This document shows, in pieces, positions 33,579 to 43,262 of a DNA stretch of 64,000 nt; positions within the stretch are counted from its first letter, which is position 1, and the number at the start of each line of letters is the position of its first letter. The DNA comes from Arthrobacter sp. MYb214. GTDB taxonomy: Bacteria > Actinomycetota > Actinomycetes > Actinomycetales > Micrococcaceae. The position numbers were made by a program, and so were the translations under genes. Below the pieces are notes generated by a model. The model made no database searches and was not told where the DNA came from. It was given only the letters and a program-made list of their open reading frames with translations. The DNA is taken from the NCBI RefSeq assembly GCF_002979865.1, contig NZ_PCPZ01000003.1:372001-436000 (forward strand), written 5' to 3'.

Positions 33579-34970
33579 ATGCAAGACATCCAAGAACTCG
33601 TCAAGGCCTCCAAGAACGAACGCATGCTAAGCGTTGAACAGTTGACCGAGGGCATCCGCACCGGAGTCTATGATTCGGTCATTCTCGCCTTCACCGACAT
33701 GCAGGGCCGGCTCCAGGGAAAAATCGTCCATGCCCAGTTCTTCCTGGACACCGTGCTGAATCACGGCACCGAAGCTTGCAACTACCTGTTGGCAGTGGAT
33801 ACCGAAATGAACACCGTGGAAGGCTATTCGCTGACCAGCTGGGACACCGGCTACGGCGACATGGAGTTCGTGCTGGATTACGACACCATCCGCCCAGTTC
33901 CGTACTTGGAACGCACGGCGCTGATCCAGACCGACTTGGCCACCACGGACGGACGTCCGGTTCCAGTGGCCCCGCGGTCCCTGCTCAAGGCGCAGCAGGA
34001 GAAAGCCGCTGCGTTGGGCTTGCGCGCCATGGCAGGTACGGAACTGGAGTTCTTGATCTTCAACGACTCCTACGAAGATGCGCAGCAGCGCGGCTACCGG
34101 GACCTCACCCCTGCCAACCAGCACAACGTCGACTACTCGATCCTGGGCTCAATGCGCGTCGAACCGCTACTGCGCGATATCCGCAACGCCATGTACGAAT
34201 CGGGCATGATCGTCGAATCGGCCAAGGGCGAGTGCAACTTCGGGCAACACGAAATCGCTTTCAAATACGACGACGTGGTCACCACCGGCGATAACCACAC
34301 CTTCTACAAGCTCTCGGCCAAGCACATGGCCTCGCAGCGCGGGCAATCCATCACCTTCATGGCCAAGCCCAACCAGCGCGAAGGTTCCAGCTGCCACATC
34401 CATATGTCGCTGCGAAAGCTCGACGGATCCTTGGCCTTCTGGGACGAAGCCCGCGGAGAACGCACGGAGATGTACAACCACTTCATCGCCGGAGTCTTGG
34501 CCACGATGCGGGAGTTCACCCTGTTCTACGCCCCGAATATCAACTCCTACAAGCGTTTCGCCAAGGGGTCCTTCGCGCCTACCGCCGTTGCTTGGGGCCT
34601 GGACAACCGCAGCTGCGCGGTCCGGCTGGTGGGCAAGGGATACGGCGCACGCATGGAGAACCGCTTGCCCGGAGCGGACGCCAACCCGTACCTGGCCATG
34701 GCCGCCATGCTGGCGGCCGGTCTCTACGGCATGGAGAAGAAGCTGGAACTGCCCGAGATGGTGACCGGAAGCGCCTACGACTCCGGATCCCAGCATGTGC
34801 CCCAAACCATGGCCGAGGCCCGAGAGCTCTTCGCGAACTCGGAAATCGCTTTGGAAATCTTCGGCAAGGAAGTAGTGGAGCACTACACCCGCTACGCGGA
34901 CGTGGAAATCGAGCAGTTCAACGCGGCGGTCACCGACTGGGAAGTCTCCCGCGGTTTCGAACGCCACTGA
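33579..34970 (+). CDS. Glutamine synthetase-like gamma-glutamylamide synthetase
   Basis: A 463-residue member of the glutamine synthetase fold, of the PuuA/GlnA4/IpuC type and not the housekeeping GlnA. It has AGTELEFLIF (metal-binding Glu pair), the glutamate/ATP site GQHEIAFKYDD and EGSSCHIHMSLR, NRSCAVRLVGKGYGARMENR and LPGADANPYLAMAAMLAAG. It should join glutamate to an amine with ATP. Upstream is a permease of the ethanolamine type; downstream are a gamma-glutamyl hydrolase, an aldehyde dehydrogenase and a short-chain dehydrogenase. In Streptomyces a similar enzyme (GlnA4) uses ethanolamine. Confidence 0.87.
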   Translation: MQDIQELVKASKNERMLSVEQLTEGIRTGVYDSVILAFTDMQGRLQGKIVHAQFFLDTVLNHGTEACNYLLAVDTEMNTVEGYSLTSWDTGYGDMEFVLDYDTIRPVPYLERTALIQTDLATTDGRPVPVAPRSLLKAQQEKAAALGLRAMAGTELEFLIFNDSYEDAQQRGYRDLTPANQHNVDYSILGSMRVEPLLRDIRNAMYESGMIVESAKGECNFGQHEIAFKYDDVVTTGDNHTFYKLSAKHMASQRGQSITFMAKPNQREGSSCHIHMSLRKLDGSLAFWDEARGERTEMYNHFIAGVLATMREFTLFYAPNINSYKRFAKGSFAPTAVAWGLDNRSCAVRLVGKGYGARMENRLPGADANPYLAMAAMLAAGLYGMEKKLELPEMVTGSAYDSGSQHVPQTMAEARELFANSEIALEIFGKEVVEHYTRYADVEIEQFNAAVTDWEVSRGFERH

Positions 34971-34989
34971 TCACGAAGGACAACTACAA

Positions 34990-35760
34990 GTGAACTATCC
35001 ATCGGACCCGGCAGCGCAGCGCAGGCCGCGCATCGGGCTGACCACCTACTGGCAGGAAGCCAAATGGGGTGTCTGGGAAAGTACCGCGGCCATTGTCCCG
35101 GGCAAGTACATCAAGTCAGTAGTTGCAGCCGGTGGTACGCCAATGCTTCTTCCACCGGTTGCCACTGACATCTCTGTCTTGGACGTCCTGGATGGGCTGA
35201 TAGTCATCGGCGGCGTGGATGTGGATCCTGCCAACTACGGCCAGCAACCGCACCCGCGCACGGCGGCACAGCCGGAGCGGGACCTGCACGACATGGCTTT
35301 GGCCGCCGCCGCGCTGGAGCGGGCCGTTCCGCTGTTCGCCATCTGCCGTGGCGCCCAGGTGCTCAACGTGCAGCAGGGCGGAACCCTGAACCAGCACCTG
35401 CCCGATGTCCTTCCGGATGCTGCCGAAAAGTACCAGCCAGCTCCCGGGGTCTTCGGCACAGTGGATTTCACCACCGCGCAGGGTTCTCTGGCGGAGCAGA
35501 TCCTGGGCAACCAGGCCAGTGCTCCGTGCTACCACCACCAGTCCCTGCAGGAGGTAGCCAAAGGCCTTGAGGTCACCGCCCGCGCCAGCGACGGGACGGT
35601 GGAAATCGTTGAAATGCCGCAGGCCCGAGGCTGGGTTCTGGGCACGCAATTCCACCCGGAAGAGAACTTGGAAGATATCCGGCTCATGCAGGCTTTCGTC
35701 CAGGCTGCGCATGACTACGCCACCAGCAAATCTATTTCGACACCACAGGAAGCGCTATGA
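34990..35760 (+). CDS. Class I glutamine amidotransferase-like gamma-glutamyl hydrolase (PuuD type)
   Basis: A 256-residue peptidase C26/PuuD-like enzyme. The nucleophile is in FAICRGAQVLNV and the His-Glu partner in GTQFHPEEN. It should hydrolyse the gamma-glutamyl bond of the pathway product to free glutamate. It starts with GTG 19 bases after the synthetase gene and overlaps the next gene by four bases (ATGA), so the enzymes are co-translated. Confidence 0.87.
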   Translation: MNYPSDPAAQRRPRIGLTTYWQEAKWGVWESTAAIVPGKYIKSVVAAGGTPMLLPPVATDISVLDVLDGLIVIGGVDVDPANYGQQPHPRTAAQPERDLHDMALAAAALERAVPLFAICRGAQVLNVQQGGTLNQHLPDVLPDAAEKYQPAPGVFGTVDFTTAQGSLAEQILGNQASAPCYHHQSLQEVAKGLEVTARASDGTVEIVEMPQARGWVLGTQFHPEENLEDIRLMQAFVQAAHDYATSKSISTPQEAL

Positions 35761-37157
35761 GCACTGATACCGCAGTGAAAGACACCTTTACCGTGATCAA
35801 CCCGGCGACTGGGCAAGCAGTCCAGGACGTCGCGCTGGCTGATACCGCGCAGGCGGATGCCGCAATTGCCCGGGCCTCCGAGGCTTTTCCCGCCTGGAGC
35901 CAGGTCGCTCCTGCTGAGCGCGCCGCGCTGCTGCGCAGATTCGCGGCCGCAGTAGACCGCGACCTGGAAAATCTGGCTCAGCTGGAAGTGCTCAATGCCG
36001 GGCACACCATCGGCAACGCCCGCTGGGAGGCCGGAAACGTCAGGGATGTGCTGAACTACTACGCAGCAGCCCCGGAACGGAACTTCGGCAAGCAGATTCC
36101 CGTCGCAGGCGGAGTGAACGTGACCTTCCACGAACCCCTGGGTGTCGTTGGGATCATCGTGCCATGGAATTTCCCCATGCCGATCGCGGGGTGGGGGTTC
36201 GCCCCGGCACTGGCCGCAGGCAATACTGTCGTGCTCAAGCCAGCGGAGCTGACCCCTCTGACTGCCATCCGTCTGGGCGAGTTGGCCCGCGAGGCCGGCA
36301 TTCCAGAGGGCGTCTTCACCGTCATTCCGGGCAAGGGCTCGGTAGTCGGCGAGCGCTTTGTCACCCATCCCGACGTCCGCAAGGTGGTTTTCACCGGTTC
36401 CACCCAAGTGGGCCAGGGCATCATGCGCGGATGCGCGGACCAGCTGAAGCGTGTCACCCTGGAGCTGGGCGGCAAGAGCGCCAATATCATCTTCGCCGAT
36501 GCCGACCTCGACAAGGCAGCCGCCCAGGCACCGGGCGGTGTCTTCGACAATGCCGGACAGGACTGCTGCGCGCGGTCCCGGATCCTGGTGCAGCGCAGCG
36601 TTCTGGATTCGTTCATGGAGCGATTCACCCAGGCTGTCGCGGCGGTTACCGTCGGGGATCCGAGCGACGAAGCTACGGTGATGGGCCCTTTGGTCTCCGC
36701 CAAGCAATTGCAGACGGTGTCTTCCTTCCTGCTCGATGAGCAAGGCAATCCCCGCAATGATATCGCCTACCAGGGAAAGATCCCCCAGGGCGAGGGCTTC
36801 TGGTTCCCGCCTACGGTCGTGGTTCCCGAAGATCCGCAGGACCGGATCCTGCGCGAAGAGATCTTCGGCCCGATCGTCGCGGTGATCCCATTCGAGGATG
36901 AGGCCGATGCCATCCGCATTGCCAATGACTCGGAGTACGGGCTCTCCGGATCCATCTGGACCCGGGATGTGGGCCGTGCCCTGCGCGTGGCCCGCGCGGT
37001 CGAGGCCGGGAACCTGTCGGTGAACTCCCATTCCTCGGTGCGCTATTCCACTCCTTTCGGCGGCTACAAGAAATCCGGACTCGGCCGCGAGCTGGGACCA
37101 GATGCTCTCGAAGCCTTCAGCGAGGTCAAGAACGTCTTCATTGACACCGAAAGCTGA
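35757..37157 (+). CDS. NAD-dependent aldehyde dehydrogenase of the amine pathway
   Basis: A 466-residue ALDH. PWNFPMPIAGWGFAPALAAG and KPAELTPLTA line the NAD site, LELGGKSANIIFADAD holds the general base, and NAGQDCCARSRI holds the catalytic cysteine. It presumably oxidises the gamma-glutamyl-amino aldehyde to its acid before hydrolysis by the PuuD-like enzyme. It sits in the middle of the operon with an overlapping start. Confidence 0.88.
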   Translation: MSTDTAVKDTFTVINPATGQAVQDVALADTAQADAAIARASEAFPAWSQVAPAERAALLRRFAAAVDRDLENLAQLEVLNAGHTIGNARWEAGNVRDVLNYYAAAPERNFGKQIPVAGGVNVTFHEPLGVVGIIVPWNFPMPIAGWGFAPALAAGNTVVLKPAELTPLTAIRLGELAREAGIPEGVFTVIPGKGSVVGERFVTHPDVRKVVFTGSTQVGQGIMRGCADQLKRVTLELGGKSANIIFADADLDKAAAQAPGGVFDNAGQDCCARSRILVQRSVLDSFMERFTQAVAAVTVGDPSDEATVMGPLVSAKQLQTVSSFLLDEQGNPRNDIAYQGKIPQGEGFWFPPTVVVPEDPQDRILREEIFGPIVAVIPFEDEADAIRIANDSEYGLSGSIWTRDVGRALRVARAVEAGNLSVNSHSSVRYSTPFGGYKKSGLGRELGPDALEAFSEVKNVFIDTES

Positions 37158-37212
37158 TTTACCGCAAAGCCTCAAACAACTAAAACAAATCACTAGCAAG
37201 GAGAACCATCAA

Positions 37213-38013
37213 ATGAGCGAAACTGCCCCATACAACGGCTTGGTCACCAATCGGCTTGCCGGACGAGTCGCCACTATTACCGGCGGAGCCTCCGGCATCG
37301 GCCTGGCCACGGCCAAGCGCTTGGCCCATGAAGGCGCCAAGGTGGTCATTGGCGATATCTGCGCCGAGGAAATCGGCCAGAAAGCCGCCGAAGAAGTCGG
37401 CGGGCTTTTCGTCCGCACCGATGTCACCAATGAGGAAGACGTCAAGAACCTGTTCGCCACAGCCAAGTCGACCTACGGTTCGGTGGATATCGCATTCAAC
37501 AACGCGGGGATTTCCCCGGCAGACGACGCTTCCATCCTGGATACCGGCATCGACGCCTGGCGCAAGGTCCAGGAGGTCAACCTGACCAGCGTGTACTACT
37601 GCTGCAAGCACGTGCTGCCTTATATGCAGGAACAGGGCCGGGGCTCCATCATCAACACCGCTTCCTTCGTCGCTGTCATGGGTGCGGCGACCAGCCAGAT
37701 CAGCTACTCGGCTTCCAAGGGCGGGGTGCTATCCATGAGCCGCGAACTCGGTGTCGAGTTCGCCCGGCAGGGCATCCGGGTCAATGCACTTTGCCCCGGC
37801 CCGGTGAACACCCCGCTGCTCAAAGAGCTCTTCGCCAAGGACCCGGAGCGCGCCGCGCGCCGCTTGGTGCATGTGCCGCTTGGTCGGTTCGCGGAACCGG
37901 ATGAGCTGGCAGCGTCAGTTGCCTTCTTGGCATCTGATGATTCCTCGTTCATCACCGCGAGCCAGTTCCTCGTTGATGGCGGAATCGCCGGCGCTTACGT
38001 CACTCCCCTATAA
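37213..38013 (+). CDS. Short-chain dehydrogenase/reductase
   Basis: A 266-residue SDR. The cofactor loop is TGGASGIGLATAKRL, with an acidic residue after the second strand (VVIGDI) favouring NAD. FNNAGIS and the catalytic YSASKGG are present. The ATG at 37213 has AAGGAGA nine bases before it. As last gene of the amine operon it could oxidise the alcohol of gamma-glutamyl-ethanolamide to the aldehyde used by the preceding dehydrogenase. That step would be needed for an amino alcohol but not for putrescine. Confidence 0.85.
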   Translation: MSETAPYNGLVTNRLAGRVATITGGASGIGLATAKRLAHEGAKVVIGDICAEEIGQKAAEEVGGLFVRTDVTNEEDVKNLFATAKSTYGSVDIAFNNAGISPADDASILDTGIDAWRKVQEVNLTSVYYCCKHVLPYMQEQGRGSIINTASFVAVMGAATSQISYSASKGGVLSMSRELGVEFARQGIRVNALCPGPVNTPLLKELFAKDPERAARRLVHVPLGRFAEPDELAASVAFLASDDSSFITASQFLVDGGIAGAYVTPL

Positions 38014-38027
38014 ACGGCCTAGAGCAT

Positions 38028-38077
38028 CGAACGGTCGGAGGTGAACCTGAAATTTCAGGTTCACCTCCGACCGTTCG
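38028..38077. terminator. 50-base perfect palindromic terminator
   Basis: Two 25-base arms (outer ends CGAACGGTCGG / CCGACCGTTCG, centre CCTGAAATTTCAGG) pair perfectly and end in GTTTCGG on the plus strand. It separates the convergent amine and galactonate operons. Confidence 0.8.
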
Positions 38078-38118
38078 TTTCGGAGCCGAGGGCCCCGGAT
38101 GCTTCCTCTAGGTAACGC

Positions 38119-39441
38119 CTAGCCCTCGACGCGCTGCACCTTGCCCACCAAGAAGACGTAGGAGAGTATTCCGACCGCCGCGATGACCGTCATGTAAATG
38201 AACGCCGGGCCGAAGTCCGTGGCCGAGACCAGCAGACCAATCACGATTGGGGTGGCAATCGAGGACAGGTTGCCGATGAAGTTGAACATGCCACCGGTCA
38301 AACCAATCAGGCGAGACGGTGCCAGTGCAGATACCAAGGACCAGGTAATCGAAGCCAGGCCATTGCCGAAGAAGGCAATAGACATGAAGGTGATGACCAG
38401 TGCGGTGCTGTCCGTGAAGATTGCACCAATCATGCTCATGGAAAGCAACAGCCCGGTGATGATTGGCAGCTTGCGGGAAGTACCCAGGCTCACCCCACGC
38501 TTGAGCATGAGGTCAGAGAGAACACCACTGATCAGTACACCGGCCAACGCCGCGATGAATGGAAGCGACGTCAGGAATCCCGTCTTGATGTAATCCATCT
38601 GACGGTAGGTCACCAAGTAGGTTGGGAACCAGGTCAAGAAGAACCACAACGTGGAGGTCAGGCAGAACTGGCCAATATAGATTCCCCACAGCTTCTTGCG
38701 TCCCAAAACCAAGGCAAAGTCAGCCTTGCTCAGCTTCGGTGCAACCGTCTTGGCCTTCTTGCTGCCAAGGTCAACAAGTCCGCCGCCCTCGCGGATGTAC
38801 TCGATTTCAGCGGCATTGGCTCTCTTGGAATCCACCGGATTCCGGTACATGACGAACCAGATCAGGCCCCATACGACGCCTACCGCACCGGTAACCACGA
38901 AGACCCAGTGCCAGGTCAATGCATGCTGAAGCCACAGCAGGACGGGGGTCAGCAGCGCGAGACCTATGAACTGGCCAGAGGTGTAGAAGCCAATAGCGGT
39001 GGCGCGCTCACGTTCAGGGAACCAGGCAGTGACCACCTTGTTGTTGATTGGGTACGCAGGGGCTTCGAAGCCACCGACAGCCATTCGCAACACGATCAAA
39101 GCAATGAAGCTTCCGGCCATGCCCATGAAGATTGTGGCCACCGACCACAGCACCAGGCAAATTGGGTACAGCAGACGAGGCTGAACTCGGTCTACCAGCC
39201 AACCGCCCGGTAGCTGCATGGCCGCATAGGTCCAGCCAAAGGCAGAGAGCAACAGGCCTTGCTGTGCTGTGTCCAGGCCGAATTCCTCGGAGATCAACGG
39301 CGCTGCAACCGAGAGGTTTGAACGATCCATGTAGTTGATTACTACGGTGAGGAACAACATGAAGGCTACGGCGTAGCGCGTCTTTGTAGCTTTGCCAGCG
39401 CTCTTGAGTGTTGCAGCTGACGACAGTGTCGACTGAGACAT
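38119..39441 (-). CDS. dgoT: MFS sugar-acid transporter (anion:cation symporter family), galactonate
   Basis: A 440-residue transporter of the ACS family (DgoT/GudP/ExuT type) with 12 segments. Conserved landmarks are INYMDRSNLSVAAPLI in TM1, FGWTYAAMQLPGGWLVDRV and RMAVGGFEAPAYPINNK. It is the last gene of the dgo operon, starting six bases after dgoD. Another ATG at 39453 overlaps the dgoD stop and is also possible. It should import D-galactonate with protons. Confidence 0.87.
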   Translation of the reverse strand: MSQSTLSSAATLKSAGKATKTRYAVAFMLFLTVVINYMDRSNLSVAAPLISEEFGLDTAQQGLLLSAFGWTYAAMQLPGGWLVDRVQPRLLYPICLVLWSVATIFMGMAGSFIALIVLRMAVGGFEAPAYPINNKVVTAWFPERERATAIGFYTSGQFIGLALLTPVLLWLQHALTWHWVFVVTGAVGVVWGLIWFVMYRNPVDSKRANAAEIEYIREGGGLVDLGSKKAKTVAPKLSKADFALVLGRKKLWGIYIGQFCLTSTLWFFLTWFPTYLVTYRQMDYIKTGFLTSLPFIAALAGVLISGVLSDLMLKRGVSLGTSRKLPIITGLLLSMSMIGAIFTDSTALVITFMSIAFFGNGLASITWSLVSALAPSRLIGLTGGMFNFIGNLSSIATPIVIGLLVSATDFGPAFIYMTVIAAVGILSYVFLVGKVQRVEG

Positions 39442-39446
39442 ACGAT

Positions 39447-40595
39447 TTACCATTCTGCGAAGGATCCGTCCTTGTGACGCCAAATTGGGTTGCGCCAGCG
39501 ATGACCTTCAGCTGCGCGTTCAATGACGTACTCTTCATTTACATCAATGCCCAGACCCGGACCTTCAGGGATGGCAACCATGCCATCCTCGTAGGCGAAG
39601 ACCGACGGATCATTGACGTAGTCAAGGAGATCGTTGGATTTGTTGTAGTGGATCCCCAGGGATTGCTCCTGGATAAAGGCGTTGTATGCACCGGCATCGA
39701 TCTGCAGGTTCGCGGCTAGAGCGATTGGGCCAAGTGGGCAGTGCAAGGCGACTGCAACGTCATAGGCTTCAGCCATCGCCGCAATCTTGCGGGCTTCGGT
39801 GATGCCGCCACAGTGCGAGGGATCCGGCTGAATGATGTCCACCGCTCCGCTGGCCAAGACATCCTTGAAGTCCCAACGGGAGAACAGCCGCTCGCCCAAG
39901 GCAATCGGAGTACTGGAATTGCGCAATGGCTCCAGCATGGATTTCACGTTTTCACTGAGTACCGGTTCTTCAATGAACATCAGCTTGAAGGGCTCTAGTT
40001 CCTTGAGCAGGACTTTGGCCATTGGCTTGTGCACTCGACCATGGAAGTCAACGCCGATGCCTACGTTCTCGCCTACTGCGTCGCGGACAGCCTGAACGTT
40101 CTCCAAGCACCCCTGAACCTTGTCCCAGGTGTCGATGTACTGGAGTTCTTCGGTGCCGTTCATTTTCACTGCAGTGAAGCCGCGTTCAACAGCGGCCTTT
40201 GCGGCGGTTGCGGTATCCGACGGGCGGTCGCCGCCAATCCATGAGTACACGCGGATCTTGTCGCGCACCTTGCCACCGAGTAGCTCATAGGCAGGAACCC
40301 CAAGGGCTTTGCCCTTGATGTCCCACAGCGCCTGGTCGATGCCGGCCAGGGCGCTCATCATGATGCCGCCACCGCGGTAGAAGCCGCCGCGGTACATTAC
40401 CGTCCACAGGTCCTCGATGTTTCGCGGATCCTGGCCGATGAGGTAATCCGAAAGTTCCTCAACTGCTGCGGCAACAGTGGATGCGCGGCCTTCGAGTACC
40501 GGCTCGCCCCAACCGACAATTCCCTCGTCGGTTTCGATCTTCAGGAACAACCAGCGAGGTGGCACCATGTACGTGGTCAGTTTTGTAATTTTCAT
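39447..40595 (-). CDS. dgoD: D-galactonate dehydratase
   Basis: A 382-residue enolase-superfamily dehydratase. Active-site elements match Dgo[12 protein letters not shown] (Asp and His), FIEEPV and ALGERLF (metal-binding glutamates) and the catalytic His in VALHCPLGP. It converts D-galactonate to 2-keto-3-deoxygalactonate in the cytoplasm. Its ATG overlaps the dgoA stop. Confidence 0.93.
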   Translation of the reverse strand: MKITKLTTYMVPPRWLFLKIETDEGIVGWGEPVLEGRASTVAAAVEELSDYLIGQDPRNIEDLWTVMYRGGFYRGGGIMMSALAGIDQALWDIKGKALGVPAYELLGGKVRDKIRVYSWIGGDRPSDTATAAKAAVERGFTAVKMNGTEELQYIDTWDKVQGCLENVQAVRDAVGENVGIGVDFHGRVHKPMAKVLLKELEPFKLMFIEEPVLSENVKSMLEPLRNSSTPIALGERLFSRWDFKDVLASGAVDIIQPDPSHCGGITEARKIAAMAEAYDVAVALHCPLGPIALAANLQIDAGAYNAFIQEQSLGIHYNKSNDLLDYVNDPSVFAYEDGMVAIPEGPGLGIDVNEEYVIERAAEGHRWRNPIWRHKDGSFAEW

Positions 40596-41236
40596 GCAGA
40601 CTTCCTCATCTCATGGATCGTTTGGTAGGCAGAGACAAGATTGCCTGCCCTCGTTTTCAGGTCTTCAAGGCTTCGTCCGGACTTGTAAAGGGAGGAGCCA
40701 ATGCCAAAACCTGTGGCTCCGGCTTCCAGCCATTGCGCCATGTTCTCCTCGTTGATGCCCCCGACAGGGATCAGGCCAATGCCGGAGGGAATCACAGCGG
40801 TCCACGCCTTGAATCCCGCCAGGCCTACTTGCTCGGCAGGGAAAATCTTGACGTTCTTCGCTCCGGCTTCAATGGCATCAAAGGCGTTGCTCGGAGTAGC
40901 AGCACCTGGGAACGAATCCATGCCCAGCGCCACCGTTTCTTGGATAACCCGCACGTTGGTGTTTGGGGAAACAATGATTTGCGAGCCCGCCTCGTGGCAC
41001 GAGCGAACTTGGTCTACGGTGAGCACAGTACCTGCACCAACTACTGCGTCTTCAGGTAGCGCACCGCGTAAAATTTCGATGCTATTCAATGGCTCCGGGG
41101 AATTCAGCGGTACCTCCAAAGACCGAAAACCGCTGGCATAGAGCGCTTCGCCAACGCCTTGAGCTTCCGAAGGATGAAGACCTCGCAAAATGGCTACGAG
41201 TCCGGCAGCCTTCAAAGTTGTCGTCAGTTCATTCAC
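40592..41236 (-). CDS. dgoA: 2-dehydro-3-deoxy-6-phosphogalactonate aldolase
   Basis: A 214-residue KDPG/KDPGal aldolase. [12 protein letters not shown] is the N-terminal motif, [13 protein letters not shown] holds the catalytic Glu, and [12 protein letters not shown] holds the Schiff-base Lys. It splits KDPGal to pyruvate and glyceraldehyde-3-phosphate. Located between dgoK and dgoD on the same strand. Confidence 0.92.
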   Translation of the reverse strand: MNELTTTLKAAGLVAILRGLHPSEAQGVGEALYASGFRSLEVPLNSPEPLNSIEILRGALPEDAVVGAGTVLTVDQVRSCHEAGSQIIVSPNTNVRVIQETVALGMDSFPGAATPSNAFDAIEAGAKNVKIFPAEQVGLAGFKAWTAVIPSGIGLIPVGGINEENMAQWLEAGATGFGIGSSLYKSGRSLEDLKTRAGNLVSAYQTIHEMRKSA

Positions 41237-41277
41237 GGCAAAACCTTTCTTGATAAATCGTGTGGCAAGTTGGTGGC

Positions 41278-42270
41278 TCAGACCGAGGCGGTCTGCAGGA
41301 GGCCTTGTGCGCTTGCAACGGCCCAGATTCCCCGAGGGGCTGTGCCTTGCAGTTCGCGCACCTGATCAATTCCGAAAATATTCAGCGCCCTGGTGTACCT
41401 GGAGCTGAGTTCCTTATTGCCGCAGATGGTCAGCGACAGGGCGTCGTTGGTGGCTTGCTTGCCAAGAACGGAACGGATTTCAGCACCGATCATCAGCCCA
41501 GAGAGATAGTTACTGACTTCGTTTTTTTCCAAACGCTCGGTCAGAACCAAGGTTCTCGCGGAGAAGGCCGTGAGCATCAGATCCGCAGCGCCCTCGCCCG
41601 ATTGCGATACCTTCACGCCTCGATCAAAGGCCGACCAATTCGCCGATGGTGCTGGCTCGATGAGCTTGGAGAGGATGGACCGGGTGCTGAGCAGTGCAAA
41701 CGTTTCACCTGTCATGGAAGTGCAGAATTCGGTAATCGTGCGTCCGGAGACCTTGACCCATTTGGAGTGCGTCCCCGGGAGCAGGAACAGTTGCTCTTCG
41801 GAGTCATCTGCGTTCACGGCGGCAAGATCAATGGCACCGAGGATTTGAGTTTCTTCACCGCGCATGACGTCTGGAAGTTCTTTGAGGTCCAAGACGCCGG
41901 GGATGATCTGCATCGTTCGGCCCGGAGCGATCTCCACTGATGCCAACCCGAATTCTGGATCAGCCAAATTGGCTGGAACTGGTCGGTAGGCCGCTTCGGT
42001 CCAGCCCTGCTGACTGCCAACCATTCCGCAGGCGATCACGGGGACATTCTCGAAGTTATCCAGCCAATCGCCGCACAGTTCGGTCAGCGTCGCCTTGAAG
42101 GCCTCATCGAGGGACTGGGTCTCGGCTTGCGCCTTCGAGGCCACTTGCATGATGCCAAGAGCTGCACTGCGTTCCGCCACGGTGTGGCCATCGGCGCCCA
42201 TGAGGTAGGCGCGTGCGGACGTAGTTCCCCAGTCCAAGGCGATCAACTGGGCTTCGGCGATATTTGTCAT
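41278..42270 (-). CDS. dgoK: 2-dehydro-3-deoxygalactonokinase
   Basis: A 330-residue DgoK-family sugar kinase: LIALDWGTTSARAYLM (phosphate 1 motif), ACGMVGSQQGW, FLLPGTHSKWVKV and CTSMTGETFALL. It phosphorylates 2-keto-3-deoxygalactonate. It is the first gene of the operon. AGGAG lies only two bases before the chosen ATG; an ATG five codons upstream (42285) is an alternative start. Confidence 0.91.
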   Translation of the reverse strand: MTNIAEAQLIALDWGTTSARAYLMGADGHTVAERSAALGIMQVASKAQAETQSLDEAFKATLTELCGDWLDNFENVPVIACGMVGSQQGWTEAAYRPVPANLADPEFGLASVEIAPGRTMQIIPGVLDLKELPDVMRGEETQILGAIDLAAVNADDSEEQLFLLPGTHSKWVKVSGRTITEFCTSMTGETFALLSTRSILSKLIEPAPSANWSAFDRGVKVSQSGEGAADLMLTAFSARTLVLTERLEKNEVSNYLSGLMIGAEIRSVLGKQATNDALSLTICGNKELSSRYTRALNIFGIDQVRELQGTAPRGIWAVASAQGLLQTASV

Positions 42271-42359
42271 AACTCCTGTTTTCATTTCATGGACTGCACA
42301 AGATCGTTCAGCTGTGCTCCCCTTCACATCTGAATAGTGTCGGAGGTATCCCAATAGTT

Positions 42360-42395
42360 CAAAAGGTGTTGTATATAGTGGGATGAAATACTTTG
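42360..42395. promoter_or_regulatory. Imperfect inverted repeat in the dgoK-IclR divergent promoter
   Basis: CAAAAGGTGTTGTAT and ATGAAATACTTTG pair imperfectly across the divergent promoter region, a typical location for an IclR-family operator. Confidence 0.35.
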
Positions 42396-42420
42396 ATCTT
42401 TTCATACCAAGGAACACGTC

Positions 42421-43218
42421 ATGACCATGAATCCCGAACCCACCACAGACGATTCAATGGACGCTCCTCCTCCGGGCACGCTCACACTTGCTCGCGGACT
42501 GGAGATTCTGCGCGCTGTTGGCCGCGGTGCGACGAATCTGAATGAAGTGGCAGCCGCAGCCAATATCGGAAAGAGCGCTGCGCAACGCATGGTGAAGCTC
42601 CTGGTGCAGCGCGGATTCCTGCGCAGCACCCATGGCACCGATTTCAGCCTGGGCCCGGCACTGATCGAGCTGGGTTTCCATGCCCTCTATCAAAGCCCGG
42701 TCCCTGTTATTGCGAAACCCATTTTGGAAGAACTCGCCCGCAAGTACCAGGACACGGTGCATCTAGCGGTGGAAGACGAAGCGCAGGTGCTTTATGTCGA
42801 CAAAGTCCCCGGAACTCGCGGCGCACAAATGCGCTCACGAGTCGGACAGCGCATGCCTCTAAGCCGCACCGGCATCGGCAAAGCGCTCCTGCTTGATACT
42901 CCCCTGCGCTGGGAATCCACCTTTGATTCCGAGTCGCCTGTAGAACAAGCCTCGCATCAAACCAAGGAGGCGTTCCTGTCCAGGATGAAAGCCTACGCAA
43001 AAGAAGGCATCGCCTTGGATCTGGAAGACAATGAGCCTGGCATCCGATGCGTCGCCGCACCGATCCGCGACGGCAGTGGCCAGATCATCGCCGCCATCAG
43101 CATGTCTGCCACTAATCCCTACATGCCTGACGAGCGGATGAAAGCGCTCAAGTCCGTGATGGGATCTACCGCCACGCAAATTTCGCGCAAGTTGGGCTAC
43201 TCGGGCAAGACCTTCTAG
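42421..43218 (+). CDS. IclR-family regulator of the galactonate operon
   Basis: A 265-residue IclR protein. The N-terminal winged helix is NLNEVAAAANIGKSAAQRMV and the effector domain has DTVHLAVEDEAQVLYVDKVPG, LSRTGIGKALL and RCVAAPIRDGSGQIIAAISM. It is divergent from dgoK by 150 bases and most likely controls the dgo genes in response to galactonate. A GntR protein does this job in E. coli; here the family differs. Confidence 0.88.
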   Translation: MTMNPEPTTDDSMDAPPPGTLTLARGLEILRAVGRGATNLNEVAAAANIGKSAAQRMVKLLVQRGFLRSTHGTDFSLGPALIELGFHALYQSPVPVIAKPILEELARKYQDTVHLAVEDEAQVLYVDKVPGTRGAQMRSRVGQRMPLSRTGIGKALLLDTPLRWESTFDSESPVEQASHQTKEAFLSRMKAYAKEGIALDLEDNEPGIRCVAAPIRDGSGQIIAAISMSATNPYMPDERMKALKSVMGSTATQISRKLGYSGKTF

Positions 43219-43262
43219 AACGCTTCGCATTTAGAGCGCGAAACGGCGGTCCATACCTAGAT

